Assembly (NCBI GenBank): GCA_947034885.2
Contig: OX344753.2
Span: 3,224,001 to 3,288,000, forward strand
Direction of reading: 5' to 3'
Origin: Thuidium tamariscinum
Taxonomy: Eukaryota; Streptophyta; Bryopsida; Hypnales; Thuidiaceae
Length of the DNA: 64,000 nt
The notes below the pieces were generated by a model. The model was not told the DNA's origin. It saw only the letters and a program-made list of their open reading frames with translations, and searched no databases. Within the stretch, counting starts at the first letter, position 1. Every line of letters starts with the position of its first letter. Position numbers and translations under genes: made by a program. Shown here one piece after another: positions 12,000-24,150 of this stretch.

Positions 12000-13930
12000 T
12001 GCCTTGTTCTCTATAGGCTATATGTCCATCATCTATATGACTATATCTTATGACTCTATATCGTGGCCACCATTAGGTAAATTGTCAGAGTGAATTTGTT
12101 TTGAATCTCTTCTATCTCTACTTAATGATGAAGCTCCAAAATCAATTACAGTCTCCTTTTTTTTTTCCTCTGATTTCTTACTTCTTCACTTGAAAAGTCA
12201 CTCCTTGATTGAGCTACCCTTTCTGATCTAACATGCTATATATTTGAATTTTCTGAAAGACGAATATTAATCGGAGTTTCATCTCCTATATTTACTACAT
12301 TTGCAACTCTACATTCTACTACCCTATTTACAACATTGACTATCACCATTTTCTCCCTATACAACAACTGAAGCGTACGATACATAAATTATATATAACT
12401 CGTTGCCCCTTCCATAATGATTATTTCATTGCCTACAAAAGTAATCTTCAAAATCCTTGGCACAGCCATTTTAATGCCCAAAGTCACTAGTTCCCAATTC
12501 CATAGTAGATACATCTGCACCATTCTCTTCAATTTCAAAGGTGTTCTCTCTAATTTGTCTTTTATTCGAGACACCACTTCCGTATTCTAAATGTCTTTGA
12601 CTATGACATCTAAATTATCTATACTATGAGATATGTTTTTCATAGGTCCACTTTCTACTGGATATTACATAATCATGGCAATGTCTCCCATGGTTTGTAC
12701 ACCACGTTGCTTTTGTCCTCCATAATATAGATCATGTACATCTGAAGGAATTGTTCTCCATTCAAATATCCAGGAATCTTTCAAACAATAATAAGTCTTG
12801 TTAACCCCATCCTAGACTGCATTGCTTCATCAAAATATAAATCTACTGGGAAAAAAATGACGATTCATTTTAAACTACAAGACATCCAATTTTGAAGTTT
12901 TTGCACGCCTTTGCTATAATCATCGTCTATCCATTCTCTATCTGGCCCTTTTGCACCTCCTTATCTACAATCGAATATCCATAAATATAGTTTTTCTAAT
13001 TCCACATATTTATCTTCAAAAAATCCCCTCTTACAATGCTTACATCGCACATGCACTACTCTTTCACCCTCTTAACCTTGCACTATAGAGAGAGCTACTT
13101 GCCAATTCCATCGTGCATTTAATATATCCTCAACATCCCAGCTATAGGTTGTATAGCCTCCTCGACCTCTTCTAATATCTCTGAAATGTTGTTTAACAAA
13201 TGCTGAAATTACATGTTCAATACTCTTTAATGCTTGAACTGTCTTTACAGTAGGAGAATACTACAAGGTTTTGGATATAACATCCAACGTCTTTCTAATC
13301 ACAACAATTTTCTTTCCCCCATCATTTGCATATTTGCTTATATTTATAGCAAAGAAATCATCTACAAACAGAGGATTTTTATCACCTACTTGTACCATCA
13401 AAAATTGGACTTGGTTCTTCATAACATCCTTTCGTTGCACATGATCTACCATATACGCTATTGTACCTTTCATAAAATTTGTAGATGCAGCATTATTGAA
13501 GTAGTACCACTATCATGGTCGCTTTCCATCAATCACCTCCTTCACAACCATTTGTTTCAATATATGTGCATAGGTCTTGTTTGAGACTCTACGTAAAGGT
13601 CTCCACCACGTTCTCTCCATCTTCTTCTTTCTAGGATTTCCGTCCACAGTCTCAACCGTATTTCTTTCTTTTGCCATTTTCTTCCAAAAGTCTTTTGTTT
13701 TCTTGCTATAGAATAATTTTCCTTCTTCATAGTCTTTGTAGACTTGTAATATTGCCTCATACAATTCTTCATCATTATTCCAAGTATATCTTATATAATC
13801 AACCATCCTCTTTGACAACTCCCCTAACGACATATGTTGCGGTAACCCTTTACTGTAATGTAATGCACTTGCTGCCATCATCATCGTCTTGCTCTTTCTG
13901 CATCATCAACTTGAGCAACAATACTAGGGC
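12000..13930 (-). pseudogene. Broken, unidentified coding remnant
   Basis: Protein-like segments are read from the minus strand between about 13884 and 12390. The longest (13884-13513, 123 codons) is charged and contains WNNDEELYEAILQVYKDYEE and KTKDFWKKMAKE; the next (13473-13261) has MVDHVQRKDVMKNQVQFLM. Near 13060-12970 a short piece reads VVHVRCKHCKRGFFEDKYVE, whose CxxC pair looks like half of a zinc-binding site. The segments lie in changing frames with stops between them, so no intact protein is encoded. Transposon origin is likely given the surroundings, but I do not recognise the family. Confidence 0.4.
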
Positions 13931-16540
13931 AACCACAAGCTTTCCATATATCACGCAACTTCATCAAATTTTTGTAGAAAAAAGTGTAGAAAGGCCGTTG
14001 AAACTCCTTTGCATTAATTCATATTGATGCTTCAATATAAAATTAAGCATTATTATATACCAATAACTTTGCTTTCCATTTTCCAAAGCGCAAACGGAAC
14101 TGCTCTTCTAACATTTTCCCATTTTGATGTTTGTAAACTCTCAAGTTAGCACTTAGAACTTTAGGTCTATTTTTTGCGAATGTTTTGCGAAATTTAATCA
14201 AAATGTAAAAAAAAATATAAAAAAAGAGTATTAGGAGAGGTTTGGTAGCAGTCTCTACCAAATTGGTGAAGAAACATCTTAGAAAGTGTAAAATTCCTAA
14301 TTCTAAGAATTTTCATCATTCTAAATCTTAGATTCTTAGAAGTGAATTTTAGAGAATATTTAACCATTTCGAGATATGTGAGAATATGAGAGTTAGTCAA
14401 TTTTAGTGTCTGCCTATGCAAAGTCAACTTTTTAAGGATGCATATAGCATACTAACTAAACCAACAGAGTCTACTATAAATCTAGAGAGTCTGTCAAAGT
14501 CTAAATCCAATTCTAGTGTAAATTGAATTTAAAGGTAAAATTTTTATAGGTAACTTTGAAAGTTGAAGTATCAAGACATAGAAAATGGTGGAATTGAAAA
14601 TTGAAAACTATAGAGAGGTATTCCAAGGGTTGGAGCATTCCATGAGCAAACAAGAATAAAGCAATTGTTCAAGATTCATAGGTATCGTAAATTAAATTGT
14701 TCAATTGGACAAAGTAATTCTAAATTACTAAAAATAAATAAGTACAAGTCAGTGTGGAACCTACACTTAGAATCTAAGAGTGGTCTTAGATGACACCCAA
14801 TTTATTTCGGATTTTTCTGAAATTCCACGTTGACTCTATAGAAAGTCAACCACGAACAAACATATTTGTAAATTCCTAAAAATTACATATGTTGCGGTAA
14901 AATCTCACTAAAAAATAGATTAGGTGTTTGTATGCTTAATAAGTGCCCAGTCTAGTTTGAAGACATTCAGACATTCTCAACTACTAGAACCAACATCGAC
15001 ATCAAATTTCATGAGAATTTACAACTTAGCGGCGGATTGATCGGCGTACCAAGGGTGAATGATGTCTAATTGGAGTGAGTGAAGAGACATTACTTACTCT
15101 CACAAACATTTTTAACAACTTTGGCTTGACAAATTCATCAAAAAGTGCAAATTTCAATAGTTAGATTTTTAACTTTTAATTGAAGTTACTGTAATTCCAA
15201 TTTGCGCTCACAAATGGCTTAAGAGTGAAGGGTAATGGGTCCTTCAAACTAATTGAGGTCTTTTGAAGACAATGACGCAAACAAATTTTTATTTTGGGTT
15301 GTTCTTTAAAAGATAGAGAGGGTCAACTCTTAGTTTGATTTTTTAATCATTAATTGCAATTAATTAATATTGATTTTGGAAATATCTTTTGAAAAATCAA
15401 AGATTGAATTTGGTCAAGATCTCTTTCTTATGTGAAAATCCATCTTTGAATAAAAGAAAGACAATTTTCAAAATAAGTTTTTGTTCATTTGCAAAATATC
15501 TAGATAGATTAGGGTTAATTTCAAAAAATCTTGGATTAAGATCTTGGACTTGATTTGGTCAAGATTTCATTAGCTAAATGGAGAGAGTTCTAGAGTTTTC
15601 CACCATTGAACAAGTATTATTTTGAAATTACATTTATGATAGTTTAGGGGTAATAAAGTATTTTCACTAGCAACTTACTGAGGAGGGCTCGGATATAGAA
15701 ATATAAGGGGCCTCCTCGAGGTTGTTAGTGCCCTCATTTCTTGCATACCGATGCTCTGTTCTCTTCTTCTTTGTTTTGTGCTACCGGCGTAGTTGGAGCA
15801 CTACTTGGACTAAAGATTTTTGTCAAGTTTTATTTTATGTTTTATTGTTGAATTTTGAAGGCTTAGGGCCCCTTCAATTGATTCTTATTTTTTATTTTTG
15901 TGTTAAAGTTTAAAACCTCAATTATCTTTATTTTGATAGAGTTTGAAAGGGATAGACTTCCAAAGCTTTAATTGCTTAAAATCGTTTAAAATTAACATTT
16001 TGTAGTACTTGCAATAGCATTTAGTGTTAATACACTTAAAGCGGCGAGGCTTGACCTTGCCAAAAGTGTATTAGACCAATTATTTAGCTCAAATTTTGTT
16101 GTATAACGAAATTTGAGTTTCAAATATCAAAGTTCGGTTTAAATACTGTCATGAGTACATCTTTTGGTATTTAAGTGACAACAATCTTGACATTTTGGGG
16201 ATATTAGAGTTGATGTTTGGTTTAAACACTGTCATGTATACCTCCTTCAACATCTAAGAACTTTAAAATACTAATTTTTTTTTGACATCGATAGTGCCTA
16301 GGGTCGCCCCTACATGGCCGAGCTACAGCCATTTATATCCTTGATTTTTTTTAAATCAATCGTTAAAACCTAGGGTTGCCCCCACACGACGAAGCTTTGA
16401 TTCTACAAACTTCAATTTAAAGAAATTATACTACTACACTTAGGGTTACTCCCACATAGCGAAGCTTTCACTTTGCTAATTCTAAAAATTTGTGAGAATT
16501 TGTCCTCAAATAAAGCTAAATTTTCATTAATTTTTTTCTA
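13931..16540. other. A+T-rich DNA without a recognisable gene
   Basis: Open frames here are short and low in complexity. A small GC-richer patch at 15680-15730 contains GAGGAGGGCTCGG and GGGGCCTCCTCGAGG, resembling the palindromes in the 8475-10361 element. Three imperfect tandem units of about 75 bp at 16290-16470 share TAGGGTTGCCCCCACACGACG-like text followed by AAGCTTT. Confidence 0.4.
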
Positions 16541-16544
16541 TGCA

Positions 16545-17780
16545 TGTGTGAGCTCCAAATTTGTCACTTTCGACTCATGATTGTTTTTTTCGTTTTTTTG
16601 TAAAATATAATGTATAAAATAGTACAAAAAGCCCCCAAAAGAGTGTAAAACCAAAATAGGCATGTGACGTGCCAATATAGTATTTGGTCATATTTCTAGT
16701 ATTTTTATCCATTTAGGTCTAAATTCCGATTGTGAATAGGTTAAAACCCCAATAATACTCATCTTTTGTGTGAATTCTCAAAATAGCCTCATCTACCTTG
16801 CATGTGACAATTATTAGCTAAAAGTAGGTCTTAGGAATATAGGGTAGTCCTATAGCCCAGTTCCTTCGATAGGTTTATATTTACAATTATTTCTTACATT
16901 TAGTAGAAATCCCAATTTTTAGCCTCGAGATTGATTTTGTCACGATGACTCTATGAAGCAAATCTATGGCTAGAGGATGGTGCATTTGGGTTAAAACCAT
17001 GATAAAAAAATCGATAGCGAGGTTGCTTTGTCAAGATTCCTCTTTCTGTGGAAGATTCTCCGGATCCCGATAATTAAAGGATGGAACAAAATTTATTTCT
17101 CCTTTGGCAATTGTGTAGAATCCAAATGTGGTTTTACACATCTTTTTAAGAATTTCATGGGAGGTCCCTCAAAAAGTTTTGGAATTTTCTAATACTCAAA
17201 AGATGCCTTTATGAACGGTCAATCGCTTTAACCTCCAATGGAAAATTCATAGAAATTACGCAAGTTGCACTAAAATTCCAATAAAAATTAGAATAGCTTT
17301 TTTTATGTTAATAAAGAGCTCCAACAAATTTCAAGACATTTTGATAGCGGGAAGTATCCGAATTAAAGAGTTCATATCTGAATTGACATTTTAAAAATAT
17401 TACAAAGAAGTTGACTGACATTAAGGGTGCATATGACATCAAAATGAGGTCCAAGTTAGGTGTTTTTTTACTCCTTCAGACCTATTAGAGACCCTTGTCT
17501 AGTTACTTTTCATAGAAAAATCAACCTCCAAAAGCTGAATTTTTACTCTATTTGGTCGTTAATTTAGCATTGGGTTTTGTTGAGTTTTTAGTGGATGAAA
17601 AGGGGGAGGGGGGGTCTATTTTATTAAAAATGGATTTTTTAAGCCAATGGCTCACTTCGTTTGTGATTTGGAGTCAAACTCCAAAAGTTACAAATAAGTT
17701 CAACGTAGAAAGTCAAAAATGGTTGGATTAGGATGAAAATTCTAGTTGATAAGTTTACCACAAGAAATTGAGAGGAGGTG
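16545..17780. repeat. Dispersed repeat, copy 1 (possibly LTR-derived fossil)
   Basis: This stretch aligns along its length with 29397-31545 in the same orientation. Shared phrases include GCCAATATAGTATTTG/GTTAATATAGTATTTG near the start and TTAGGATGAAAAT near the end. It contains the unoccupied target (GCTTTAACCTCCAATGG, near 17228) of the TTAA element seen in copy 2. The beginning TGTGAGCTCC and the lack of coding sequence would suit a long terminal repeat, but no internal retroelement region is recognised. It is clearly old. Confidence 0.6.
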
Positions 17781-18579
17781 GGTACGTTTGGAAGAGTACT
17801 TAAGGACACTCATTTCTCTCTCAAATCACCTTTTAAATCATTTCAAGCTTTCTTGTGGTGTATTTTTAAACTTTGAAGGACATTGGGGGCTCTTCAAGGT
17901 TTGCTAACTTCTTTTGAGTGTATTGAAGAGTTTTTTGCGAAGTTTTCTTGAGTTTGAAGTGATTCTTGTACTAATCCTAGAGACATTCCCTTAAAGATTG
18001 ATGATGCCGCTTAGGGGAGCCTCTAACAACTAACCTTTGGTGTATCTTAGGTTTTCCCTTGTCTTTAGTATTTAAGTTGTTTTGTATTAACATCTAAGGT
18101 TGTACACTAACATTGGTTCTGTTGTTTTTGTGTCAAGTATTTTTCTTGTCTCTTTTGGGACGACAAAGCTTTGACTTTGTGGGAAATAATTTAGAGGTTA
18201 CTCTTCCCTTTGTTGAAACCACGAAGAAGCTTTGACTTCTTGTTGGTTGAAGACGTTTAGAATTTTGTGTTTTTATCTCCTACGGCAAAGTTTTGAACTC
18301 AGGGGAAATTCTTGTGAATTTATTGTCCATTGTGGGGAGTACTAGTGTTGAAAATAAAGAGTTTTGTGGTTTGAAAGATTTGGTTTTGGTTTGGTTTGGT
18401 TTGTTGTATTGTTTGTTTTAAAGAAAAAAATTTGTGTTATAAGAAGAAAAAGTGTTGTTGTTTTGTAGTAGTTCGGTAGATTAAAGGATTCTAATTTTAA
18501 AACAATTAACAACAAACACAAAAAATTAAAAATTAAAAAAAAATTAAAAATTAAAAATTAAAAATTGAAATTTAAACAT
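17781..18579. other. Region with a recurring AAGCTTTGACT motif, no gene
   Basis: Between 18160 and 18300 three loosely similar units carry GACAAAGCTTTGACTTTGTGG, GAAGAAGCTTTGACTTCTTG and GGCAAAGTTTTGAACTC. Relatives occur at 16040-16470. The units are too diverged for a simple tandem array. No coding region is visible. Confidence 0.35.
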
Positions 18580-21240
18580 CGGTAGGCAAACAAGTGCAGG
18601 CAGTCCGCCCTAGGCTAGTTTGCCAAAGCCTAGCCCAGGCCTAGCCAGCAAGGCTTAGCCCACTACTGTAGTGAGACCTGGCCTAGCTAATCAACCGGCA
18701 GTAAGCCCTCCAGGTGCTGCAGCCAGGTGACTAGGCTAGAGAGGGGGGCTTAATCACCTCCTCTCAACCTAAACTTGGATTGTTATTGTTATTTTATTTA
18801 TTTATTTATTAATTTTTAGATAAAGATAAAATAACATAAAATAGGGGAGAAAAAGAAAAAGAAGGGGAAAGAAAGTGAAGAAATTAGGAAAAGAAAGAAG
18901 GAAAATAGAAGAAAGATAGAAGGGTTAGAAGAACAGTGAAGAAATTAGAAAAGAGTTGAAGAAAATTTGGAAGATAAAAGAAAAATTAGAGTAGAGAAGT
19001 GTTGATTTTAAGAAAAGAGGAGATTTTATGAGAATTTAGAAGAAGAAGTAGAAGGGGAATGTAGTATATTTTTCGGAATCTAATCTTATTCAACTAAATC
19101 CGAGTTCGAACACTAGGGAATGAACTATGTAAGGCTAGCGTAATGTGCTCAAAGGTCACAATGTACAAATTTGCAAAATCTAGAGTCTTATTCACCCTTA
19201 ATCCCACTAAAACCCAAGAAAACATTCATCCGTCCATTATAAAATGAAAGAGACTCAACACGCACATCTCTGTCCTATCTAGTGTTCTAGGGCTTGTGAC
19301 AATAGTTCTGGGACAATAGTTCAATGTGGACTGACTTGTGTATGGATGCAATGCAGGACTTAGACTTTAGTATAGCTCACTATAGTACTTTGAAAATAGT
19401 ACAAATATATGTATTCAATATTTCAAAACAAATTAGAATTAAGGGTTTGGAAAGGCTTACAATAAGTCACCCCAAGGCTCTAGGACAATATGGCCAATAT
19501 CAAGGGTTAGCAACTACCTACAATACACAAAATCCAAACTTACAACATCTATATGCAATTTTCAATACAACACTCTAATAACATTGATGCAAAACAAATA
19601 ATGAATTCCTAAATCCTAATTCTGACTCTCAAATGGATCAATTCCAAACTAGGGGTACGGCCGTTCGAAATTTTTTGACCTTTATTTTAATTTGTTTTTG
19701 TTGGTCAAATAATTAATCAAAATGCCAAAGTTTTATACTTTTATATGCCATAACCGTGGTATCCGGTTTGATACCCGGCTATGCCCACGTCTGAAGCCCT
19801 CTACATGTACATCAGTTGATACCCCGCCCTATACCCTAGCTGATATCCGTGCGATATTTGGACTGGCTAGACCGGCGGACTTCAACCCGTCAGGCTGCCG
19901 GATCTCGATTTCCAACCCAACTCGATGTCTGCCGAAGTCCTGCTCTATCTCGTCGTCGCCTTCGTCTCGGCACCGAGTCTGCTCGTCGAACTGGTCGGCG
20001 CTACAGGCTGCCTTCACCAAACTTCGGCGACACAATTTTTCGATCGATTTCTATTGAATTACAATCGTGCTGCCTTAGTGATCTCGTGTGATCACACCAA
20101 CTTCCCAATTTCAATTCAATTCTCAATTATCAACATTCCCGAATCCCTAATTTCAATTGTCACTCACAAACTATTGAATTCGGACTTGTCGTTCTAAAAT
20201 CAGACAAATCTATCAAGTAATTACAACCTTTCAGTGTGCTTGATCAATCGGTTTCCAAAAATCTCCCAAATGCTGTCGAATCAGTCACCGAATTTACCCT
20301 CAAGATTTTCTCCGAATCCTTCCCGTTGAGGTCACCATTGTAGTAGACTCTTCTAGATCCAACATCCGATCTCCCTCGGCGAATCTGACTCCTTGTTGTC
20401 GACTGTTCAGTGTGCAACGATTGCTTTTAACGTTCAAATCATGATTTTCACCAAAACCTCACTGACCTGCACAGGGCAATGACCTTCACCGAATCGGGTG
20501 CCCCTCAGTCTTGAGCGCTAGTCGCTGCGATCACCCGGCTGGTCACTCGAACCCTCTCCAAAAAATTCATGTGGCTGGTTTCCTAAATCCAGTGATGGCG
20601 ATAGCTCTTCTCACAATCTGCCTTTCCAATCAATGTTATGGAATCCACTTCTCTGCTCCCGCACTCCGAATTTGAGTGCCTCTGACTCAACCGCCTAACA
20701 AACGAGATGCGCTTCTTCTTCTTCGCTGTCCGCTTCCCGCCCTACAGCCTTCCCCGAATATGCAATCTTCCCCACCACAGCTCTGCTGCTGAGCGCCGAT
20801 TCAATCCGTGTTTCACAAATGTCCCATTCAACACTCACAATTCCCTCAGAATCCAAGGAATTACAACACAGTGCACACACAAATTCAAAGTTGTTGCATT
20901 CAAATTAATAATTTCAATTTTATTACATGCGCAAGGATTACGGCACTACGAGAAATTCTACAATCGGCACTTCAGGTGAGAAGAATCGGAGAGAGAGAGA
21001 GTTTAAAAGCAGGAGGAGGGGGTGATTGGAAGCGGGAAGACTACACAGGTACCGCTCCCAATCACACCCGCAACCCCATCTTTCTCCTTGTCTTCTTTTC
21101 CTTATCTCTTTCTTTTTCTTTATTATTTTTTCTTTATCTTTTCCAATTACTAATTTCTTCCCCTAATTACTACTTACTTAACCCATTTCACACTTATATG
21201 GTAAAATATAGTTCTATTTCCACTATATACTAGAAATAGA
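18580..21240. other. Mosaic region with G+C-rich islands of unknown origin
   Basis: Islands at about 18590-18760, 19770-20040, 20300-20560 and 20640-20780 are much richer in G+C than their surroundings. The first is a run of CCTAG/AGGCC-type repeats. The others contain short frames on both strands, for example 19722-20057 (+) and 20880-20695 (-), with no domain that I recognise. A purine-rich stretch (18840-19070) and a CT-rich stretch (21080-21170) lie between and after them. Decayed retroelement ends or old gene-promoter DNA are both possible. Confidence 0.35.
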
Positions 21241-22489
21241 ATGATATATATATATATATATAAAGTTTACAAAAAAAATGAAAAAGTAGCTCTAAAGATA
21301 AAAAAAGTTAGACCACAGGGAATTAGGAAGAGAATTAGCAACATTAATTCTCAACTAGGGAGAAGGCTTTAGCAACTAGCTCACCAACTTTTTCACTCTT
21401 CTGGCCTATCTAGTGACTTCCTACACTCAAGCAATGAAGTTGTGGAAATGAAGTGAAGAGTGAAGAGGTTTATACTAAGGTTGGAGAAGGATTGAAGTAG
21501 ATAAAGTTTAAATAAAAAGTCTTAGAAGTTCAATTGCAACCATTAGTTAGAGATAGAAAAATAGTTGACTTGTAGGAGATAAGAATCAATTATTCTAAAA
21601 GCATTATTGTAGCACTTCCCAAGGTGTTGACTTGTAATATAATAATGTAGTTGCAATAAAAAAAATAGGAAGGAAATAGGAAGTAGACATACAAGTTGTA
21701 AGAAAATTTTCATCTTTAAGCAGTGAGCAAAAATATCAAATGAGTTCCAACCATGGAAAATGAAAAAAGTTGGGAACACATTTACAGCAACATGCAAGTT
21801 CCTCCATCCATTGCAGTAAAAAGCTAAAACATTTGTAATTTAAACAATTTCAAAGTAGAACAAGTTTATTAGAGGATCCGAATTAGAAGTGTGATTCAGT
21901 AGTAGAAGATAAAAAAAATTTCTTAGATATAGAGTAGTAATAGTGAAAAACTTTCCTTTAGCTTTTCAAAAACATATTACACTTAGAATTTGAATTTAAA
22001 ACAAGTAAGATAGGTCCGGATGAAGTTTAACCATTAGGATGGATGAAAAGTAGTTAGGAGAACTAAAAGTACATGAAGTAGAGTAAAGTTGATAAAATAA
22101 AAAATAAAAACATTATTAAGCAAAGAAAACTCCTAAATTTAGTTTATCAAGTGGTAGAAAATCATGGATGAAGTTTAAAGTACTGATTAGCAGTCAAACT
22201 TCATCTACTCAGAACTTTTGCTAAGAAAGTCTAAATAACTTGAGCTTTATCTTTCTGGAATGAGTAATAAATAATCTAAAAGAATATGTATTGAACTTTA
22301 GTTTAAAAAACACTTAATTAGATGATCATAGTAGCCTAATTAGAGGCCCAAACCCCCCCTAAAAACTTAGTTTAGGATCAATTAAGGTAATTTCTTCTTC
22401 TAAATACTTACCAACTATATAAAGATCTATTGCTTGAAAAGCACCATGGACTAATGCGTAAACACCCAATTCATAACTTAAGAATAAGA
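21241..22489. other. A+T-rich DNA without a recognisable gene
   Basis: A short AT microsatellite lies at 21244-21262. Otherwise no gene, array or terminal repeat is visible. Confidence 0.4.
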
Positions 22490-24150
22490 ACTCGGTTATG
22501 TTAGTTTGTTTATTAAAGGTGGATAATCGAGCGCTTACAATATGCGACATGAAGCAAAAGAGAGGATTATTGCTGCCAACGTTGAGGATTCAAGCAGATA
22601 ACACTACAACGGAGAACGAGAACATCTACATGTTTGGAGTGTGTGCTGCACTAGTAGGTCTTGGATTTTTTAAGAAGTACATCTTTGTTTTTTAATCATA
22701 GAATACACGCACAAGGACATTGATCAAAAATTCAATGTGATTTCAAATGTATTGAAGAAGAGAGACATAGATACATTGGAAGAAATGCTACAGTTGGTAG
22801 AGAAAGGCACCTCATATAACGAGTCTTTCGTGAATGCTTGACAGCTAGAACATGTTGACGATTGGAAGGCATTCATTACACCGCATTTGCTACGAGGAAG
22901 GGAGCAAGTGACTGGTTTAACAATTTCACACCATATGTTCTATGTAGAAAATAGACTAGTCTGTGTACAACCTAAATATTTCAATTCAAATGAGTGGGGC
23001 CCAGAAAGAGGACATTTGTGTTTGCACACACTACCGAGTACACTAGAGAAAACAAACCTTTTTGAGGTTTTTGCAGCTGATCAGAGGGAGTTGAAAGCTT
23101 TGGACAAATTCATAGCTTACAAAGAAAAATTATTACTGAGAAGCTTTGATCCAATTAAGAACTTAGAGGTTGTGATTAAAACAAAGGTATTCAAGGATTA
23201 CTTAGAAGAATTTTCACAACGAAGTCGAGAAGGCATCTGTGATCTACCATTTGGGCCATCTGAAGTCTTACACCAAAACGAAGATGGCAATGTTGTTCCA
23301 AATGTCGAAGAGGAAGGTGCTAATTCAAGCACATCAGCTAGAGCAGATCGAAATATAGCAGGGCTTGTAACTATTGATGTGTTAATGGAAACAATGCCTA
23401 ATCCCCAAAGGAGAGGATATTTTGGACCCCGCAGAGATAAACCTCAACGAAAAATATCTCGAAGAATGATAGGGAAGAGAACAGAGACTGAATCAATGAA
23501 GCGGTTCTTGAAGTAGAACGAGATGCAACATTAGATGAAATCTGAAGGCATTACAGGGCCGTTTCGGGTTTGTTCCTGAAACGGCTCCCAATGCCGATGT
23601 CCGCTGTCAAGCCGATTTTTATCAAAAAAAATAATAATAATAATTGGGGGTCCTGAAATATGAAAATAAGTCCAAAAAAAATTTGAAAAAAAAAATTATT
23701 ACGTGGCAGGGTTGCGACCATGTAGGATTCAAGTTCACAGGGCAGAAACTGCATTCTCGCAGTCCAAGAACCTGTAGTCTCCTAATGCCCTCAAACTTCA
23801 TCTAATGATGAAGATCCTTTCCCTCCATTCAATCTAGAGAATGACATTGTTATAGGATATTTTGTGGCTCTTATAGTAGAAGTAAGTGAAGTAAAAAGAG
23901 GAATACCTTTTTATTTAGGGAAGGTGTTAGATTTCGGTCAGCAGAGGTGGGCCTTGAAGATGAAAGTCCTCTAGTATTGGCCTAGCATGAGATCTGGAGT
24001 AGAAGAAGAAGCAAAAAAGCAATACAATGAGATATGCAAATTGCATGGAATCAACGGGGGAACCAACAGGGGAGAGGTTTTCTTGGGTTGAAAAAAAAGC
24101 CACTATATATTCCTAGACAAATGTCCCTTGTCATGGGAGAAGTGGGCATT
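22490..24150 (+). pseudogene. Broken transposon protein, DUF7869-like
   Basis: The plus strand reads RIQADNTTTENENIYMFGV near 22585-22641, then THKDIDQKFNVISNVLKKRD near 22707-22766, then an intact 209-codon frame at 22887-23516. This order (QxDN..EN.N, then G/Y-THxDIDQ) is what I know from a transposon-associated family of RNase-H-like proteins (DUF7869). The acidic residues in these motifs are probable metal ligands, which is inference. Coding resumes at about 23808-24090 with VGYF/IGYFVALIVEV and IPFYLGKVLDFG, a chromo- or Tudor-like C-terminal pattern. The gene is broken by changes of frame, several stops and a MITE at 23529-23807. It is a dead copy. Confidence 0.65.
23529..23807. mobile_element. 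MITE, 279 bp, inserted in the DUF7869-like remnant
   Basis: The ends are inverted: CATTAGATGAAATCTGAAGG on the left and CATTAGATGAAGTTTGAGGG read inward from the right. A second copy lies at 38512-38801, sharing GTCCTGAAATATGAAAA / GTCTTGAAATATGAAAA and GGGAACCCGCAG-like text. An internal hairpin pairs GGGCCGTTTC with GAAACGGCTC. No clear target duplication was found, so the superfamily is open. Confidence 0.65.

Noticed and set aside
19722-20197. Several overlapping frames in the G+C-rich island
   Set aside because: Frames exist on both strands with no homologous motif, as expected from high G+C content alone.
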